A stretch of DNA of 64,000 bases from contig JAAQTN010000003.1 in NCBI GenBank assembly GCA_011742915.1, positions 124,001 to 188,000 of the forward strand, written 5' to 3'. The notes beneath the pieces were generated by a model, which was not told the origin of the DNA, made no database searches, and worked only from the letters and a program-made list of their open reading frames with translations. This stretch comes from Billgrantia desiderata (GTDB lineage: Bacteria > Pseudomonadota > Gammaproteobacteria > Pseudomonadales > Halomonadaceae). This document shows positions 55,529-64,000 of this stretch, piece after piece; the first letter of the stretch is position 1; the number at the start of each line of letters is the position of its first letter. Both the position numbers and the translations under genes were made by a program.

Positions 55529-56276
55529 ATGGCGGAGGCAATCATCGAGACCCGGCAGCTGACCAAGAGCTTCCGGGGCTTCAAGGCGGTCAATGACATC
55601 TCCATCCGGGTCGAGCCCGGCACCATTCACGCCCTGATCGGCGCCAACGGCGCCGGCAAGACCACCTGTTTCAACCTGCTCACCAAGTTCCTCGAGCCCA
55701 GCGCGGGCAGCATCTTCTTCAAGGGCCGAGACATCACCCGACTCAAGCCGGACCAGGTGGCCCGGCTGGGCATGGTGCGCTCGTTCCAGATCTCGGCGGT
55801 CTTCAGCCAGCTGACGGTGCTCGAAAACGTCAAGCTGGCGTTGCAGCGTCGGCGCGGCGAGTCCTACGACTTCTGGGCCACCCAGCGTCGGCTCGATGAA
55901 TACCGCGAGCGTGCCATGGACCTGCTGGAGGAGATGGGCTTGAGCGAGTGGGCCGATACCCCGGCCGCCGAACTGCCCTACGGCCGCAAGCGCGCCCTGG
56001 AGCTCGCCACTACCCTGGCCCTGGACCCCGAGCTGATGCTGCTCGACGAGCCGCTGGCCGGCATGGGCACCGAAGACGTGGGCCGTACCGCCGAGCTGAT
56101 CCGGCGTGTGGCCGCACAGCGCACGGTGCTGATGGTGGAACACAACCTGGGAGTGGTGGCCGAGCTCTGCGACCGCATTACCGTGCTGGCGCGGGGCGAG
56201 GTGCTGGTGGAGGGCGATTACGCCACGGTCTCGCGGGACGAGCGGGTGATCGAGTCCTATATCGGGGGAGCGCAGC

Positions 56277-56284
<8 letters not shown>
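55529..56284 (+). CDS. livG: Liv-type ABC transporter ATPase (LivG-like)
   Basis: One of two ATPases of a branched-chain-amino-acid-type (HAAT) importer. The 251-residue protein has Walker A 'GANGAGKTT' (about 38-46), the LivG-specific 'MVRSFQIS' region near 88, signature 'LPYGRKRALE' (a variant of the LSYGxxR form usual in LivG) and Walker B 'LMLLDEPLAG'. It overlaps livF by eight bases. A 177-base spacer upstream holds its promoter. Confidence 0.93.
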
Positions 56285-57005
<721 letters not shown>

Positions 57006-57010
57006 CCAGG

Positions 57011-57871
57011 TCAGCTACGGGAACGATGGCGAAAGTGCGAGGGCGAGATGCCGTTCATGCGCTTGAAGGTCTTGGAAAAGGCGAAGGCGCTGCGATAGCC
57101 CACCCGCTCGGCGATCTCCTCGATCGGCAGGTCGCTGGTCGCCAGCAGGTGCGTGGCATGCTGCATGCGCAGCTGGGTGAGCTGCTGCATCGGGCTGCGC
57201 CCGAAGACCTTGCGGCTGATGCGTCGCAGGTGCTCGGTGCTGACATGGGCGATCTCGGCCATCTCCTCGATGGTCCAGTGCCGCTCAAGCGTCGGGATCA
57301 CGGCATCGAAGACCGCCACGATGCGGGTATCCCGTCGCCAGGGGTCGGCAAAGCGCGCGATGTAGTTCTCGATGGTGTCGATCCACATCACGCAGCTGGC
57401 CGGGTCGGCCTGACCGTGGAACACCTCGCTGTAAAGCCCCATCACGGCGTGCTTCATCGGTTCGGGGTCGAAGTGCTGCATGATCGGGGCGATGGTGCCG
57501 ACCACCGAGCGCGGGGCGCTGGGCAGGTAGCGCAGCCAGCAGTACTGCCAGCGTTTCCCGGGTACGGCATGAAAGGCATGCAGCGCATGAGCCGGAGCGA
57601 AGGACATCATGCTGCCGCGCATGGTGCACCAGCGCCCGTCGAGCAGCATGCGCCCCTCGCCGCCGAGGGAGCCGTGGATGTAGGCGCCGCTCAGCCGGGT
57701 ACGCACGATGCGGTAGGGCACCGCGGCATCCCCCACGCCGACGTGGGAGATATGCCGCTGCTCGAGCGCAGCGCAATCCTCGGCGCGCACGATCCACTGC
57801 CGGGTGTCGTCGCCGACGATGTGGGTTTCGGATAGCTGTTCGTGTTCTGCGGCCATGGCGCGTTCGCCCAT
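57011..57871 (-). CDS. AraC-family transcription regulator
   Basis: This 286-residue AraC regulator has an N-terminal ligand/dimer region (about 1-180) and a C-terminal double helix-turn-helix ('TIEEMAEIAHVSTEHLRRI' near 194-212 and 'PIEEIAERVGYRSAFAFSK' near 245-263). It is inserted, reversed, between livGF and the receptor gene, and diverges from the latter across a 93-base spacer with a perfect palindrome. It is the likely activator of the transporter and enzyme genes. The more downstream ATG (57856) is a possible alternative start. Confidence 0.9.
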   Translation of the reverse strand: MGERAMAAEHEQLSETHIVGDDTRQWIVRAEDCAALEQRHISHVGVGDAAVPYRIVRTRLSGAYIHGSLGGEGRMLLDGRWCTMRGSMMSFAPAHALHAFHAVPGKRWQYCWLRYLPSAPRSVVGTIAPIMQHFDPEPMKHAVMGLYSEVFHGQADPASCVMWIDTIENYIARFADPWRRDTRIVAVFDAVIPTLERHWTIEEMAEIAHVSTEHLRRISRKVFGRSPMQQLTQLRMQHATHLLATSDLPIEEIAERVGYRSAFAFSKTFKRMNGISPSHFRHRSRS

Positions 57872-57895
57872 GTTGGCTCTAACTGATAAAGGCCC

Positions 57896-57911
57896 AACGG
57901 TACCTACCGTT
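57896..57911. promoter_or_regulatory. Perfect 7-2-7 palindrome between AraC and the receptor gene
   Basis: AACGGTA, CC, TACCGTT lies 25 bases from the araC start and 54 bases before the receptor start. It is the only strong dyad in the divergent spacer and is a candidate operator. Confidence 0.55.
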
Positions 57912-57964
57912 CGAAACAACGCAAAACCAAAACAATAGCGAGTCGAGAAACAGGAGACATAACA

Positions 57965-59194
57965 ATGCCAGCCAAACACTCCTTCAAGACCCTGGCCCTT
58001 TCCTCCGCGCTGCTGGGCCTCGGCGGCTTCACCAGCGCCATGGCCAGCGAGGGCTATTCCGACGGCGTGGTGCGAATCGGCGTGCTGACGGACATGTCGG
58101 GGATCTACACCGACCTGTCCGGCGAGGCGGCGGTGGAAGCCGTGCGCATGGCCGTCGAGGACTTCGGCGGTGAGGTCGACGGCGTGCCCATCGAGGTCCT
58201 CCATGGCGATCATCGCAATCGTGCCGACACCGGCGCCAGCCGTGCCCGGGAATGGTACAACAACGACGGCGTCGACATGATCAACGATCTCTCCAACTCC
58301 GGCGTCGCGCTGGCGGTGGCTGCCGTGGCCGACGAGCTGCAGCGCCACGCCATCGTCAATTCGTCATCCAACATCGGCCTGACCAACGACTACTGCTCGC
58401 CCTTCGTGACCCACTACACCTACGACGCCTACTCCCTGGCACAGGGCACCGGCCAGTCGATCGTCGAGGATGGCGGCGACACCTGGTTCTTCCTCACGGT
58501 GGACTTCGCCTTCGGCATCGGGCTCGAGGAGCAGGTGTCCCAGGTGGTGCGCAACGCCGGCGGCCAGGTCGTCGGGGCTGCACGTCATCCGCTCGACACC
58601 ACCGACTTCTCCTCCTACGCGCTGCAGGCCCAGGCCTCGGGCGCGGAGATCATCGGCATCGCTTCGACCGGCGCCGACGCCATCAACGCCATCAATGCCC
58701 TGGCCGAATTCGGTGTCACGCCCGACCAGCGCCCGGCCGCCCTGCTGCTGTGGTACGACGACATCGTCAGCCTGGGGCTGGAGACCGCCCAAGGCCTGAT
58801 GCTGACCAACGCCTTCTACTGGGACGCCAACGACCAGACCCGCGAGTTCTCGCAGCGTTTCTACGAGCGCACCGGCCGCATGCCCAACATGGCGCACGCC
58901 GGCAACTACTCCTCCACCATGCACTACCTGAGAGCGGTCGAAGCCGCCGGCACCGACGATGCGACGGCGGTCTCCGAGAAGATGCGGGAGCTGGAGATCA
59001 ACGATTTCTTCGCCTCGGGCGGCTATATCCGTCCCAATGGCCGCATGGTCCACGACCAGTATCTGTGGGAGGTGAAGTCGCCAGAGGAGTCGGAGTACGA
59101 CTACGACTTCCTGCGCCTGTTGGCCACCATTCCCGGTGAAGACGCCTTTCAGCCGCTCGAAGAGAGCACCTGTCACCTGCTCAACGGCAACTGA
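57965..59194 (+). CDS. Liv-type ABC transporter substrate-binding protein
   Basis: This 409-residue periplasmic receptor of the HAAT family has a signal peptide ending near 'TSAMASEG'. The mature start 'VVRIGVLTDMSGIYTDLSG' and the 'DLSNSGVALAVAAVADE' region are typical of LivK/amide-binding-type receptors. Two Cys are present ('NDYCSPF', 'ESTCHL'), which could form a disulfide. The substrate is not known; distant members bind amino acids, urea, amides and aromatic acids. It starts the second block of the operon, just before livH. Confidence 0.9.
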   Translation: MPAKHSFKTLALSSALLGLGGFTSAMASEGYSDGVVRIGVLTDMSGIYTDLSGEAAVEAVRMAVEDFGGEVDGVPIEVLHGDHRNRADTGASRAREWYNNDGVDMINDLSNSGVALAVAAVADELQRHAIVNSSSNIGLTNDYCSPFVTHYTYDAYSLAQGTGQSIVEDGGDTWFFLTVDFAFGIGLEEQVSQVVRNAGGQVVGAARHPLDTTDFSSYALQAQASGAEIIGIASTGADAINAINALAEFGVTPDQRPAALLLWYDDIVSLGLETAQGLMLTNAFYWDANDQTREFSQRFYERTGRMPNMAHAGNYSSTMHYLRAVEAAGTDDATAVSEKMRELEINDFFASGGYIRPNGRMVHDQYLWEVKSPEESEYDYDFLRLLATIPGEDAFQPLEESTCHLLNGN

Positions 59195-59266
59195 TGACTT
59201 ACCGCGCATGCCGGCCCGCGGCTCGGCATGCGCCCCCTACTTCGTTGATCTTGTGAGCAAGTGATC

Positions 59267-60154
59267 ATGGACATTTTCGGCATTCCCATTCAGGCCCTGC
59301 TGGGGCAGCTCATGCTGGGCATCGTCAACGGCTCCTTCTACGCGGTGCTCAGCCTCGGGCTGGCGATCATCTTCGGGGTACTCAAGATCGTCAATTTCGC
59401 CCATGGCGCCTTCTTCATGCTGGGGGCCTTCACCGCCTTTCTGCTCGCCCAGTACATGGGGCTCGACTATTGGGTCACGCTGCTGGTGGCCCCGCTGCTG
59501 GTGGCCGCCTTCGGCATGGTGTTCGAGTTCCTGTTCCTGCGCCGGCTCTACGGGCTCGACCCGATCTACGGCCTGCTGCTGACCTTCAGCCTGGTGCTGG
59601 TGCTGGAGGGGGGCTTCCGCGTCGCCTTCGGCTCCTCCGGCCAACCCTTCGCCACCCCGGAGCAGCTGCGCGGTACCATCAACCTGGGCTTCATGATCCT
59701 GCCGCTCTATCGCGGCTTCGTGATCGCCTCGGCGCTGCTGGTGTGCCTGGCCACCTGGTTCGTCATCGAACGCACCTCGCTGGGTGCCAGCCTGCGCGCC
59801 GCCACGGAGCGCTCGGAGCTGACCCAGGCCTTCGGTATCAACGTGCCGCGCCTGATCACCCTGACCTACGGCGTCGGCGTCGGCCTGGCGGCCTTCGCCG
59901 GGGTGCTGGCCGCGCCCATCTTCCACGTCAATCCTTCCATGGGCTCCAGTCTGGTCATCATCATCTTCGCCGTGGTGGTGATCGGCGGGCTGGGCTCGAT
60001 CATGGGTGCCATCGTCACCGGCCTGGGCCTGGGCGTGGTAGAGGGCTTCACCCGGGTGTTCTACTCCGAGTTCTCCTCCACCATCGTCTTCCTGGTCATG
60101 GTGCTGGTGCTGCTGCTGCGCCCGGCCGGCCTCTTCGGCAGGGAGGAGGGCTGA
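59267..60154 (+). CDS. livH: Liv-type ABC transporter permease (LivH-like)
   Basis: This 295-residue permease has about eight transmembrane segments. 'LMLGIVNGSFYAVLSLGLAI' near the N-terminus and 'RAATERSELTQAFGINV' (about 177-193) match the LivH loop that contacts the ATPase. The ATG at 59267 is preferred over the in-frame GTG six bases upstream. It is followed by livM after one base. Confidence 0.91.
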   Translation: MDIFGIPIQALLGQLMLGIVNGSFYAVLSLGLAIIFGVLKIVNFAHGAFFMLGAFTAFLLAQYMGLDYWVTLLVAPLLVAAFGMVFEFLFLRRLYGLDPIYGLLLTFSLVLVLEGGFRVAFGSSGQPFATPEQLRGTINLGFMILPLYRGFVIASALLVCLATWFVIERTSLGASLRAATERSELTQAFGINVPRLITLTYGVGVGLAAFAGVLAAPIFHVNPSMGSSLVIIIFAVVVIGGLGSIMGAIVTGLGLGVVEGFTRVFYSEFSSTIVFLVMVLVLLLRPAGLFGREEG

Positions 60155-60155
60155 C

Positions 60156-61142
60156 ATGCGCACCCTGTCCTACACGGCCCTCGCCCTGCTGGTGCTGGCA
60201 CTGCTGGTCATTCCCTTCGTGCCGCAGCTGATCTACATCGTCTTCGTCATGAAGACGCTGTGCTTCGTGCTCTTCGCCTGCTCCTTCAACCTGCTGCTGG
60301 GGCATACCGGCATCCTCTCCTTCGGTCACGCCGCCTTCTTCGGTACGGGGGCCTACGTGACCGGACAGCTGGTCAAGGCGTACGGCGTCCCCACCGATCT
60401 GGGCATCCTGGCCGGCGGCCTGGTGGCGGCCGTCCTGGGGGCGATAGTCGGCAGTCTGGCCATCCGCCGCAGCGGCATCTACCTGGCCATGATCACCCTG
60501 GCGCTGTCGCAGCTGGTCTATTTCTTCTTCCTGCAGGCCCCGTTCACCGGCGCCGAGGACGGCCTGCAGCGGATCCCCCGCGGCACCTTCCTGGGGGTGA
60601 TCGATCTGCGCAGCGACACGGCGCTCTACTACGTGGTGCTGGGTATCGTCGCTGCCGGGCTATGGCTGGTATGGCGTACCGTCCATTCGCCGTTCGGCAA
60701 TGTACTGCGGGCCATCCGCGAGCATGAGCCGAGAGCGATCTCGCTGGGCTACCCCGTGGCGCGCTACAAGGTCCTGGTGTTCACCATCTCCGCCGGCCTG
60801 GCCGGTATCGCCGGCTCGCTCAAGGCCATCGTGTTCCAGTTGGCCGCCCTCTACGACGTGCACTGGCACACCTCGGGCGACGTGATCCTGATGACCTTGC
60901 TGGGCGGCATGAACACGGTATTCGGCCCCGCGGTAGGCGCTGCCCTGGTCTCCGCGCTCAACCACTACATGGACCCTTTCGGCGCCTGGGTCACGGTCAT
61001 CACCGGGCTGGTCTTCATGACCTGCGTGCTGACCTTCCGCCAGGGCGTGGTCGGCCAGCTCGGCCAATGGCTCCGCACACGCCGCACCCCGGCACCTTCC
61101 GCCAAGGTTCAGCACCGCTCACACGCTCAGCAGCAGCACTGA
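60156..61142 (+). CDS. livM: Liv-type ABC transporter permease (LivM-like)
   Basis: This 328-residue permease has about nine helices, with '[20 protein letters not shown]' near 43-62 and '[17 protein letters not shown]' near 187-203, the ATPase-contact loop. A Gln/His-rich tail ends the protein. The next gene begins 14 bases later, so transport and metabolism genes are in one operon. Confidence 0.92.
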   Translation: MRTLSYTALALLVLALLVIPFVPQLIYIVFVMKTLCFVLFACSFNLLLGHTGILSFGHAAFFGTGAYVTGQLVKAYGVPTDLGILAGGLVAAVLGAIVGSLAIRRSGIYLAMITLALSQLVYFFFLQAPFTGAEDGLQRIPRGTFLGVIDLRSDTALYYVVLGIVAAGLWLVWRTVHSPFGNVLRAIREHEPRAISLGYPVARYKVLVFTISAGLAGIAGSLKAIVFQLAALYDVHWHTSGDVILMTLLGGMNTVFGPAVGAALVSALNHYMDPFGAWVTVITGLVFMTCVLTFRQGVVGQLGQWLRTRRTPAPSAKVQHRSHAQQQH

Positions 61143-61156
61143 CAAGGAGTACTTAC

Positions 61157-61984
61157 ATGCCCGTTTTCGACCGCAACACTCTCATGACCCGCTTCCAGGA
61201 GATGGTCGCCCGCGGCCAGCCGATCATCGGCGGCGGCGCCGGCACCGGCATCTCGGCCAAGTGCGAGGAGGCCGGCGGCATCGACTTGATCGTCATCTAC
61301 AACTCCGGCCGCTACCGCATGGCGGGCCGCGCCTCCTCCGCCGGCCTGCTGGCCTACGGCAATGCCAACCAGATCGTCCAGGAGATGGCGCTGGAGGTGC
61401 TGCCGGTGGTCAAGCGCACCCCGGTACTGGCCGGAGTCAACGGTACCGACCCCTTCGTGATCATGCCCAAGCTGCTGCGCGAGCTGAAGGAGCTGGGCTT
61501 CTCCGGGGTGCAGAACTTCCCCACCGTGGGCCTGATCGACGGGACCTTTCGCGTCAGTCTGGAGGAGACGGGGATCTCCTACGGCAGCGAAGTGGACATG
61601 ATTCGCCTGGCCCATGAAATGGACATGCTCACCACGCCCTACGTGTTTTCGGCCGACGAGGCCGTGGCCATGGCGGAGGCGGGCGCCGACATCATCGTGG
61701 CGCACATGGGCGTCACCGTGGGCGGCACCATCGGCGCCGAGTCGGCCAAGAGCCTCGCCGAGTCGGTACGCCTCATCGATGACTGGGCCGAAGCAGCCAG
61801 GCGGGTGCGGCGGGACGTGATCATCCTGTGCCACGGCGGCCCTATCGCCACCCCGGAAGATGCCGCCTACGTGATGCGCGAGAGCGAACATTGCAACGGC
61901 TTCTACGGTGCCAGCAGCATGGAGCGACTGCCCACGGAGATCGCGCTCACCGAGCAGATTCGCCGTTTCAAGGCCATCGCCTGA
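61157..61984 (+). CDS. PEP-hydrolase-family TIM-barrel protein (Tm-1 C-domain type)
   Basis: This 275-residue TIM-barrel protein resembles the 'phosphoenolpyruvate hydrolase family', which also makes up the C-terminal half of the plant Tm-1 protein. Conserved runs include '[13 protein letters not shown]' (about 22-34), '[17 protein letters not shown]' (about 40-56) and '[16 protein letters not shown]' (about 113-128). The biochemical role is not established for bacterial members. I chose the ATG 14 bases after livM; upstream in-frame residues belong to livM. The partner domain is encoded separately at 62483. Confidence 0.85.
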   Translation: MPVFDRNTLMTRFQEMVARGQPIIGGGAGTGISAKCEEAGGIDLIVIYNSGRYRMAGRASSAGLLAYGNANQIVQEMALEVLPVVKRTPVLAGVNGTDPFVIMPKLLRELKELGFSGVQNFPTVGLIDGTFRVSLEETGISYGSEVDMIRLAHEMDMLTTPYVFSADEAVAMAEAGADIIVAHMGVTVGGTIGAESAKSLAESVRLIDDWAEAARRVRRDVIILCHGGPIATPEDAAYVMRESEHCNGFYGASSMERLPTEIALTEQIRRFKAIA

Positions 61985-62002
61985 TCATCCCAGGAGGACA
62001 CC

Positions 62003-62443
62003 ATGACCCGAGTCTATGTCAGCGCCGTCATGCCCATCACGCTGGAGCAGGCCTGGAGCGTGCTGCGCGATTTCAACGGCCTGCCGAACTACCATCCCTT
62101 CTTCGCCAGGAGCGAGATCGAGGAGGGCAAGCCGGCCGACCAGGTCGGCTGCGTGCGCCATTTCCACGACCACGACGGCAACTTCATCCGTGAGGAGCTG
62201 CTCACGCTCTCGGACCGCGAACACCGCTGCTGCTACCGCATTCTCGAGGCCCCGGCGCTGCCGGTGCGGGACTACGTGGCGGAAATGTGCCTCAAGCCGA
62301 TCACCACCAGCGGGCATTGCTTCGGCGAATGGTGGGCGGAGTTCGAGGTGGCCGAGGCCGATCGCGAGGATGTCGTGCAGCGGGTCTCGGATACCTTCCG
62401 CCTCGCCTTCGAGGGCGCCGCCGAGAACCTTGCCAAGGCCTGA
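62003..62443 (+). CDS. SRPBCC-fold protein
   Basis: This 146-residue SRPBCC (START/polyketide-cyclase-like) protein opens 'VYVSAVMPITLEQAWSVLRDFNGLPNYHPF', shown in part: 'LEQAWSVLRDFNGLPNY' is the family start. 'WWAEFEVAEAD' lies near 110-120. Such proteins bind hydrophobic ligands in a deep pocket and may be cyclases, hydrolases or binding proteins. Three Cys occur in the middle ('RCCYRI', 'EMCLKP'). It lies between the TIM-barrel and Tm-1-like genes, which suggests it acts on the same substrate. Confidence 0.85.
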   Translation: MTRVYVSAVMPITLEQAWSVLRDFNGLPNYHPFFARSEIEEGKPADQVGCVRHFHDHDGNFIREELLTLSDREHRCCYRILEAPALPVRDYVAEMCLKPITTSGHCFGEWWAEFEVAEADREDVVQRVSDTFRLAFEGAAENLAKA

Positions 62444-62482
62444 CGGCCCAGGGCACTCATCCACAACAACGAGGCCGAGGAG

Positions 62483-63646
62483 TTGCGCTACCTCCGCGAG
62501 CTGTTGCGGTCGGCCGGGATCGACGCCCTGATCGTCGACGTAGGCACCAGCGGCGACGCTGCTCCCGATGCCGATATTTCCGCGAGCCAGGTAGCCGCCT
62601 GCCATCCCCAAGGCAGCCGGGCGGTCTTCGTCGACGACCGGGGCAAGGCCGTGGCGAACATGGCCGAAGCGTTGCGCCAGCTGCTGGCAGGCCGCGACGA
62701 CGTGGCCGGTGTCATCGGTATCGGCGGCTCCGGCGGCACCGCGCTGATCACCCCGGCCATGCGCGACCTGGACATCGGCGTGCCCAAGGTGATGGTCTCG
62801 ACCATCGCCTCGGGCAACGTGGCGCCTTATGTCGGTGCCAGCGACATCGCCATGATCTACTCCGTGACCGACGTGGCGGGACTCAACCGCATATCGCGCC
62901 GGGTGCTGGGCAATGCGGCCCACGCGCTGCTCGGCATGCTCGCAAGGCAGGTGCCCGAGGCCGCCGACGACAAGCCGGCCATCGGCTTGAGCATGTTCGG
63001 CGTGACCACGGCCTGCGTCAACGGGATCACCGATGCATTGGCCGCGGACTACGACTGCCTGGTGTTCCACGCCACCGGCACGGGCGGCATCTCGATGGAG
63101 AAACTGGCAACCAGCGGTATGCTCAAGGGCCTGCTGGACATCACCACCACCGAGATCTGCGATCTGCTGATGGGCGGCATCTTCAGCGCCGGTGACACAC
63201 GGCTGGACGTTCTGGCGCATACCGAGCTGCCCTACGTAGGCTCCTGCGGCGCTCTCGACATGGTCAATTTCGCCGGGCGGGAAACCTTGCCGGCGCACTA
63301 TCGACAGCGCCTCGTCTACGAGCACAATCCCCAGATCACCCTGATGCGTACCACCGCCGAGGAGAATGCAAGGATGGGGCAGTGGATCGGGGAGAAGTTG
63401 AATCGCAGCCGGGGGCCGGTGCGCTTCCTGCTGCCCGAAGGCGGGGTCTCGGCGCTGGATGCCCCCGGCCAGCCCTTCCATGACCCGGCGGCCGACGCGG
63501 CGCTGTTCGCGGCCCTGGAGGCGACGGTGCGGCAAACGTCCGAGCGGCGGCTGATCCGCTGCCCCTGGCATATCAACGACCAGAAATTCGCGGCAGCGGC
63601 CGTGGCGGAGTTCCACACGCTGATGGGCACCGGCCAGCCTCGCTGA
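62483..63646 (+). CDS. Tm-1-like (UPF0261) protein with abnormal N-terminus
   Basis: This 387-residue UPF0261 protein has '[20 protein letters not shown]' around 74-93, '[14 protein letters not shown]' around 106-119 and a '[11 protein letters not shown]' stretch near the end, typical of the family. The only usable start is TTG at 62483. The same frame upstream reads '[11 protein letters not shown]', back to a stop that is the end of the previous gene; the usual 'GTxDTKxEE' nucleotide-binding motif of the family aligns there but is degenerate. The N-terminal strand is therefore either missing or started at a rare codon. In plants this domain is fused to the TIM barrel encoded at 61157. Confidence 0.8.
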   Translation: MRYLRELLRSAGIDALIVDVGTSGDAAPDADISASQVAACHPQGSRAVFVDDRGKAVANMAEALRQLLAGRDDVAGVIGIGGSGGTALITPAMRDLDIGVPKVMVSTIASGNVAPYVGASDIAMIYSVTDVAGLNRISRRVLGNAAHALLGMLARQVPEAADDKPAIGLSMFGVTTACVNGITDALAADYDCLVFHATGTGGISMEKLATSGMLKGLLDITTTEICDLLMGGIFSAGDTRLDVLAHTELPYVGSCGALDMVNFAGRETLPAHYRQRLVYEHNPQITLMRTTAEENARMGQWIGEKLNRSRGPVRFLLPEGGVSALDAPGQPFHDPAADAALFAALEATVRQTSERRLIRCPWHINDQKFAAAAVAEFHTLMGTGQPR

Positions 63647-63668
63647 GGTGAGTCAGGGGCGCCGGGGG

Positions 63669-64000
63669 TCAACGCGCCGGCAGCCCCTCCTGACGGGCGA
63701 ACCAGCTCTCGAGGATCAAGACGGCGGCAATGCCGTCGACGCCGTCGTCACGGTAGCTCTTGGCGGGATTGCGCAGCAACCCGGACTCCCGCGCGATGGC
63801 CTTGGCCTCCCGGGTGGAGCCGCGCTCGTCGACCATCTCGCAGGGCTTGCCGTAGCGGCCGTAGAGCCGCTTGCCGAACTTGCGCGCCCTGGCACTCATC
63901 TCCGATTCGCTGCCGTCCATGTTGAGCGGCAGCCCGACCACGAACAGGTCCGGCTGCCACTCATCGATCAGCCGCGTGACGACGCTCCAGTCGGGGATGC
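63669..64000 (-). CDS. ruvX: RuvX (YqgF) Holliday-junction resolvase-like protein, N-terminus cut
   Basis: The C-terminal 110 or so codons of a RuvX protein are visible; the start lies beyond the right edge. 'LFVVGLPLNMDGSESEM' and 'DERGSTREAKAIA' are family signatures, with the conserved acidic residues of the RNase H-like fold in 'DERGST' and in 'YRDDGVDGIAAVLIL' near the end. YqgF/RuvX proteins process 16S rRNA ends and are implicated in DNA repair. The gene converges with the Tm-1-like gene, with 22 bases between. Confidence 0.92.
   Translation of the reverse strand, partial: IPDWSVVTRLIDEWQPDLFVVGLPLNMDGSESEMSARARKFGKRLYGRYGKPCEMVDERGSTREAKAIARESGLLRNPAKSYRDDGVDGIAAVLILESWFARQEGLPAR

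Overview
The window is GC-rich, tightly packed bacterial DNA with few spacers and many ATGA or short-overlap gene junctions. The gene content (a Vibrio-type T6SS order, xseB-ispA-dxs, serA, DUF1127 and DUF6455 proteins, TRAP transporters) points to a gammaproteobacterium, most like the Halomonadaceae. That placement is inference. No rRNA, tRNA, CRISPR array or insertion sequence was seen.

Region 1 (1-21.1 kb, all minus strand) is one long type VI secretion operon, read right to left: tssB, tssC, tssE, tssF, tssG, an FHA gene, tssJ, tssK, tssL, tssH/clpV, vasH (sigma-54 activator), vasI, tssA, tssM, a GNAT-like gene, a PAAR gene and vgrG, which is cut by the left edge. No hcp is visible. The order matches the main Vibrio cholerae cluster.

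Region 2 (21.6-31.7 kb) is mostly housekeeping and small-molecule genes. It holds xseB-ispA-dxs (isoprenoid precursors), serA, a lysine-rich unknown protein, an Asp/Glu racemase-superfamily enzyme lacking one catalytic Cys, a DMT exporter, a D-serine dehydratase-like PLP enzyme, a crotonase-fold protein lacking both catalytic Glu, and an IclR regulator.

Region 3 (31.7-41.6 kb) is an aromatic-acid module. A minus-strand dctP-dctQ-dctM-marR operon (TRAP uptake) diverges from a plus-strand operon. The plus operon encodes a metallo-beta-lactamase-fold protein with a lost second metal site, a flavin hydroxylase and its small partner (MhaA/MhaB-like), homogentisate dioxygenase, fumarylacetoacetase and maleylacetoacetate isomerase. 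Together they would take a hydroxyphenylacetate through homogentisate to fumarate and acetoacetate.

Region 4 (41.7-48.9 kb) holds two MFS exporters, small stress-type proteins, a MocR regulator with four candidate operator boxes, an alpha/beta hydrolase with a textbook MerR-type promoter and its divergent MerR regulator, and two DUF6455 paralogues.

Region 5 (49-53.4 kb) holds a self-sufficient CYP116B-type cytochrome P450 in an apparent operon with a second, orphan DctP close to the one in region 3, diverging from an IclR regulator. It may be a second oxygenase module feeding the same pathway.

Region 6 (53.5-64 kb) holds pyrB, a small membrane protein, and a Liv-type ABC transporter (livGF, then livK-like, livH, livM, with a reversed AraC regulator between). 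The transporter runs into three metabolic genes: a PEP-hydrolase-like TIM barrel, an SRPBCC protein and a Tm-1-like (UPF0261) protein. This is the best candidate for an undescribed catabolic system. The right edge cuts ruvX.
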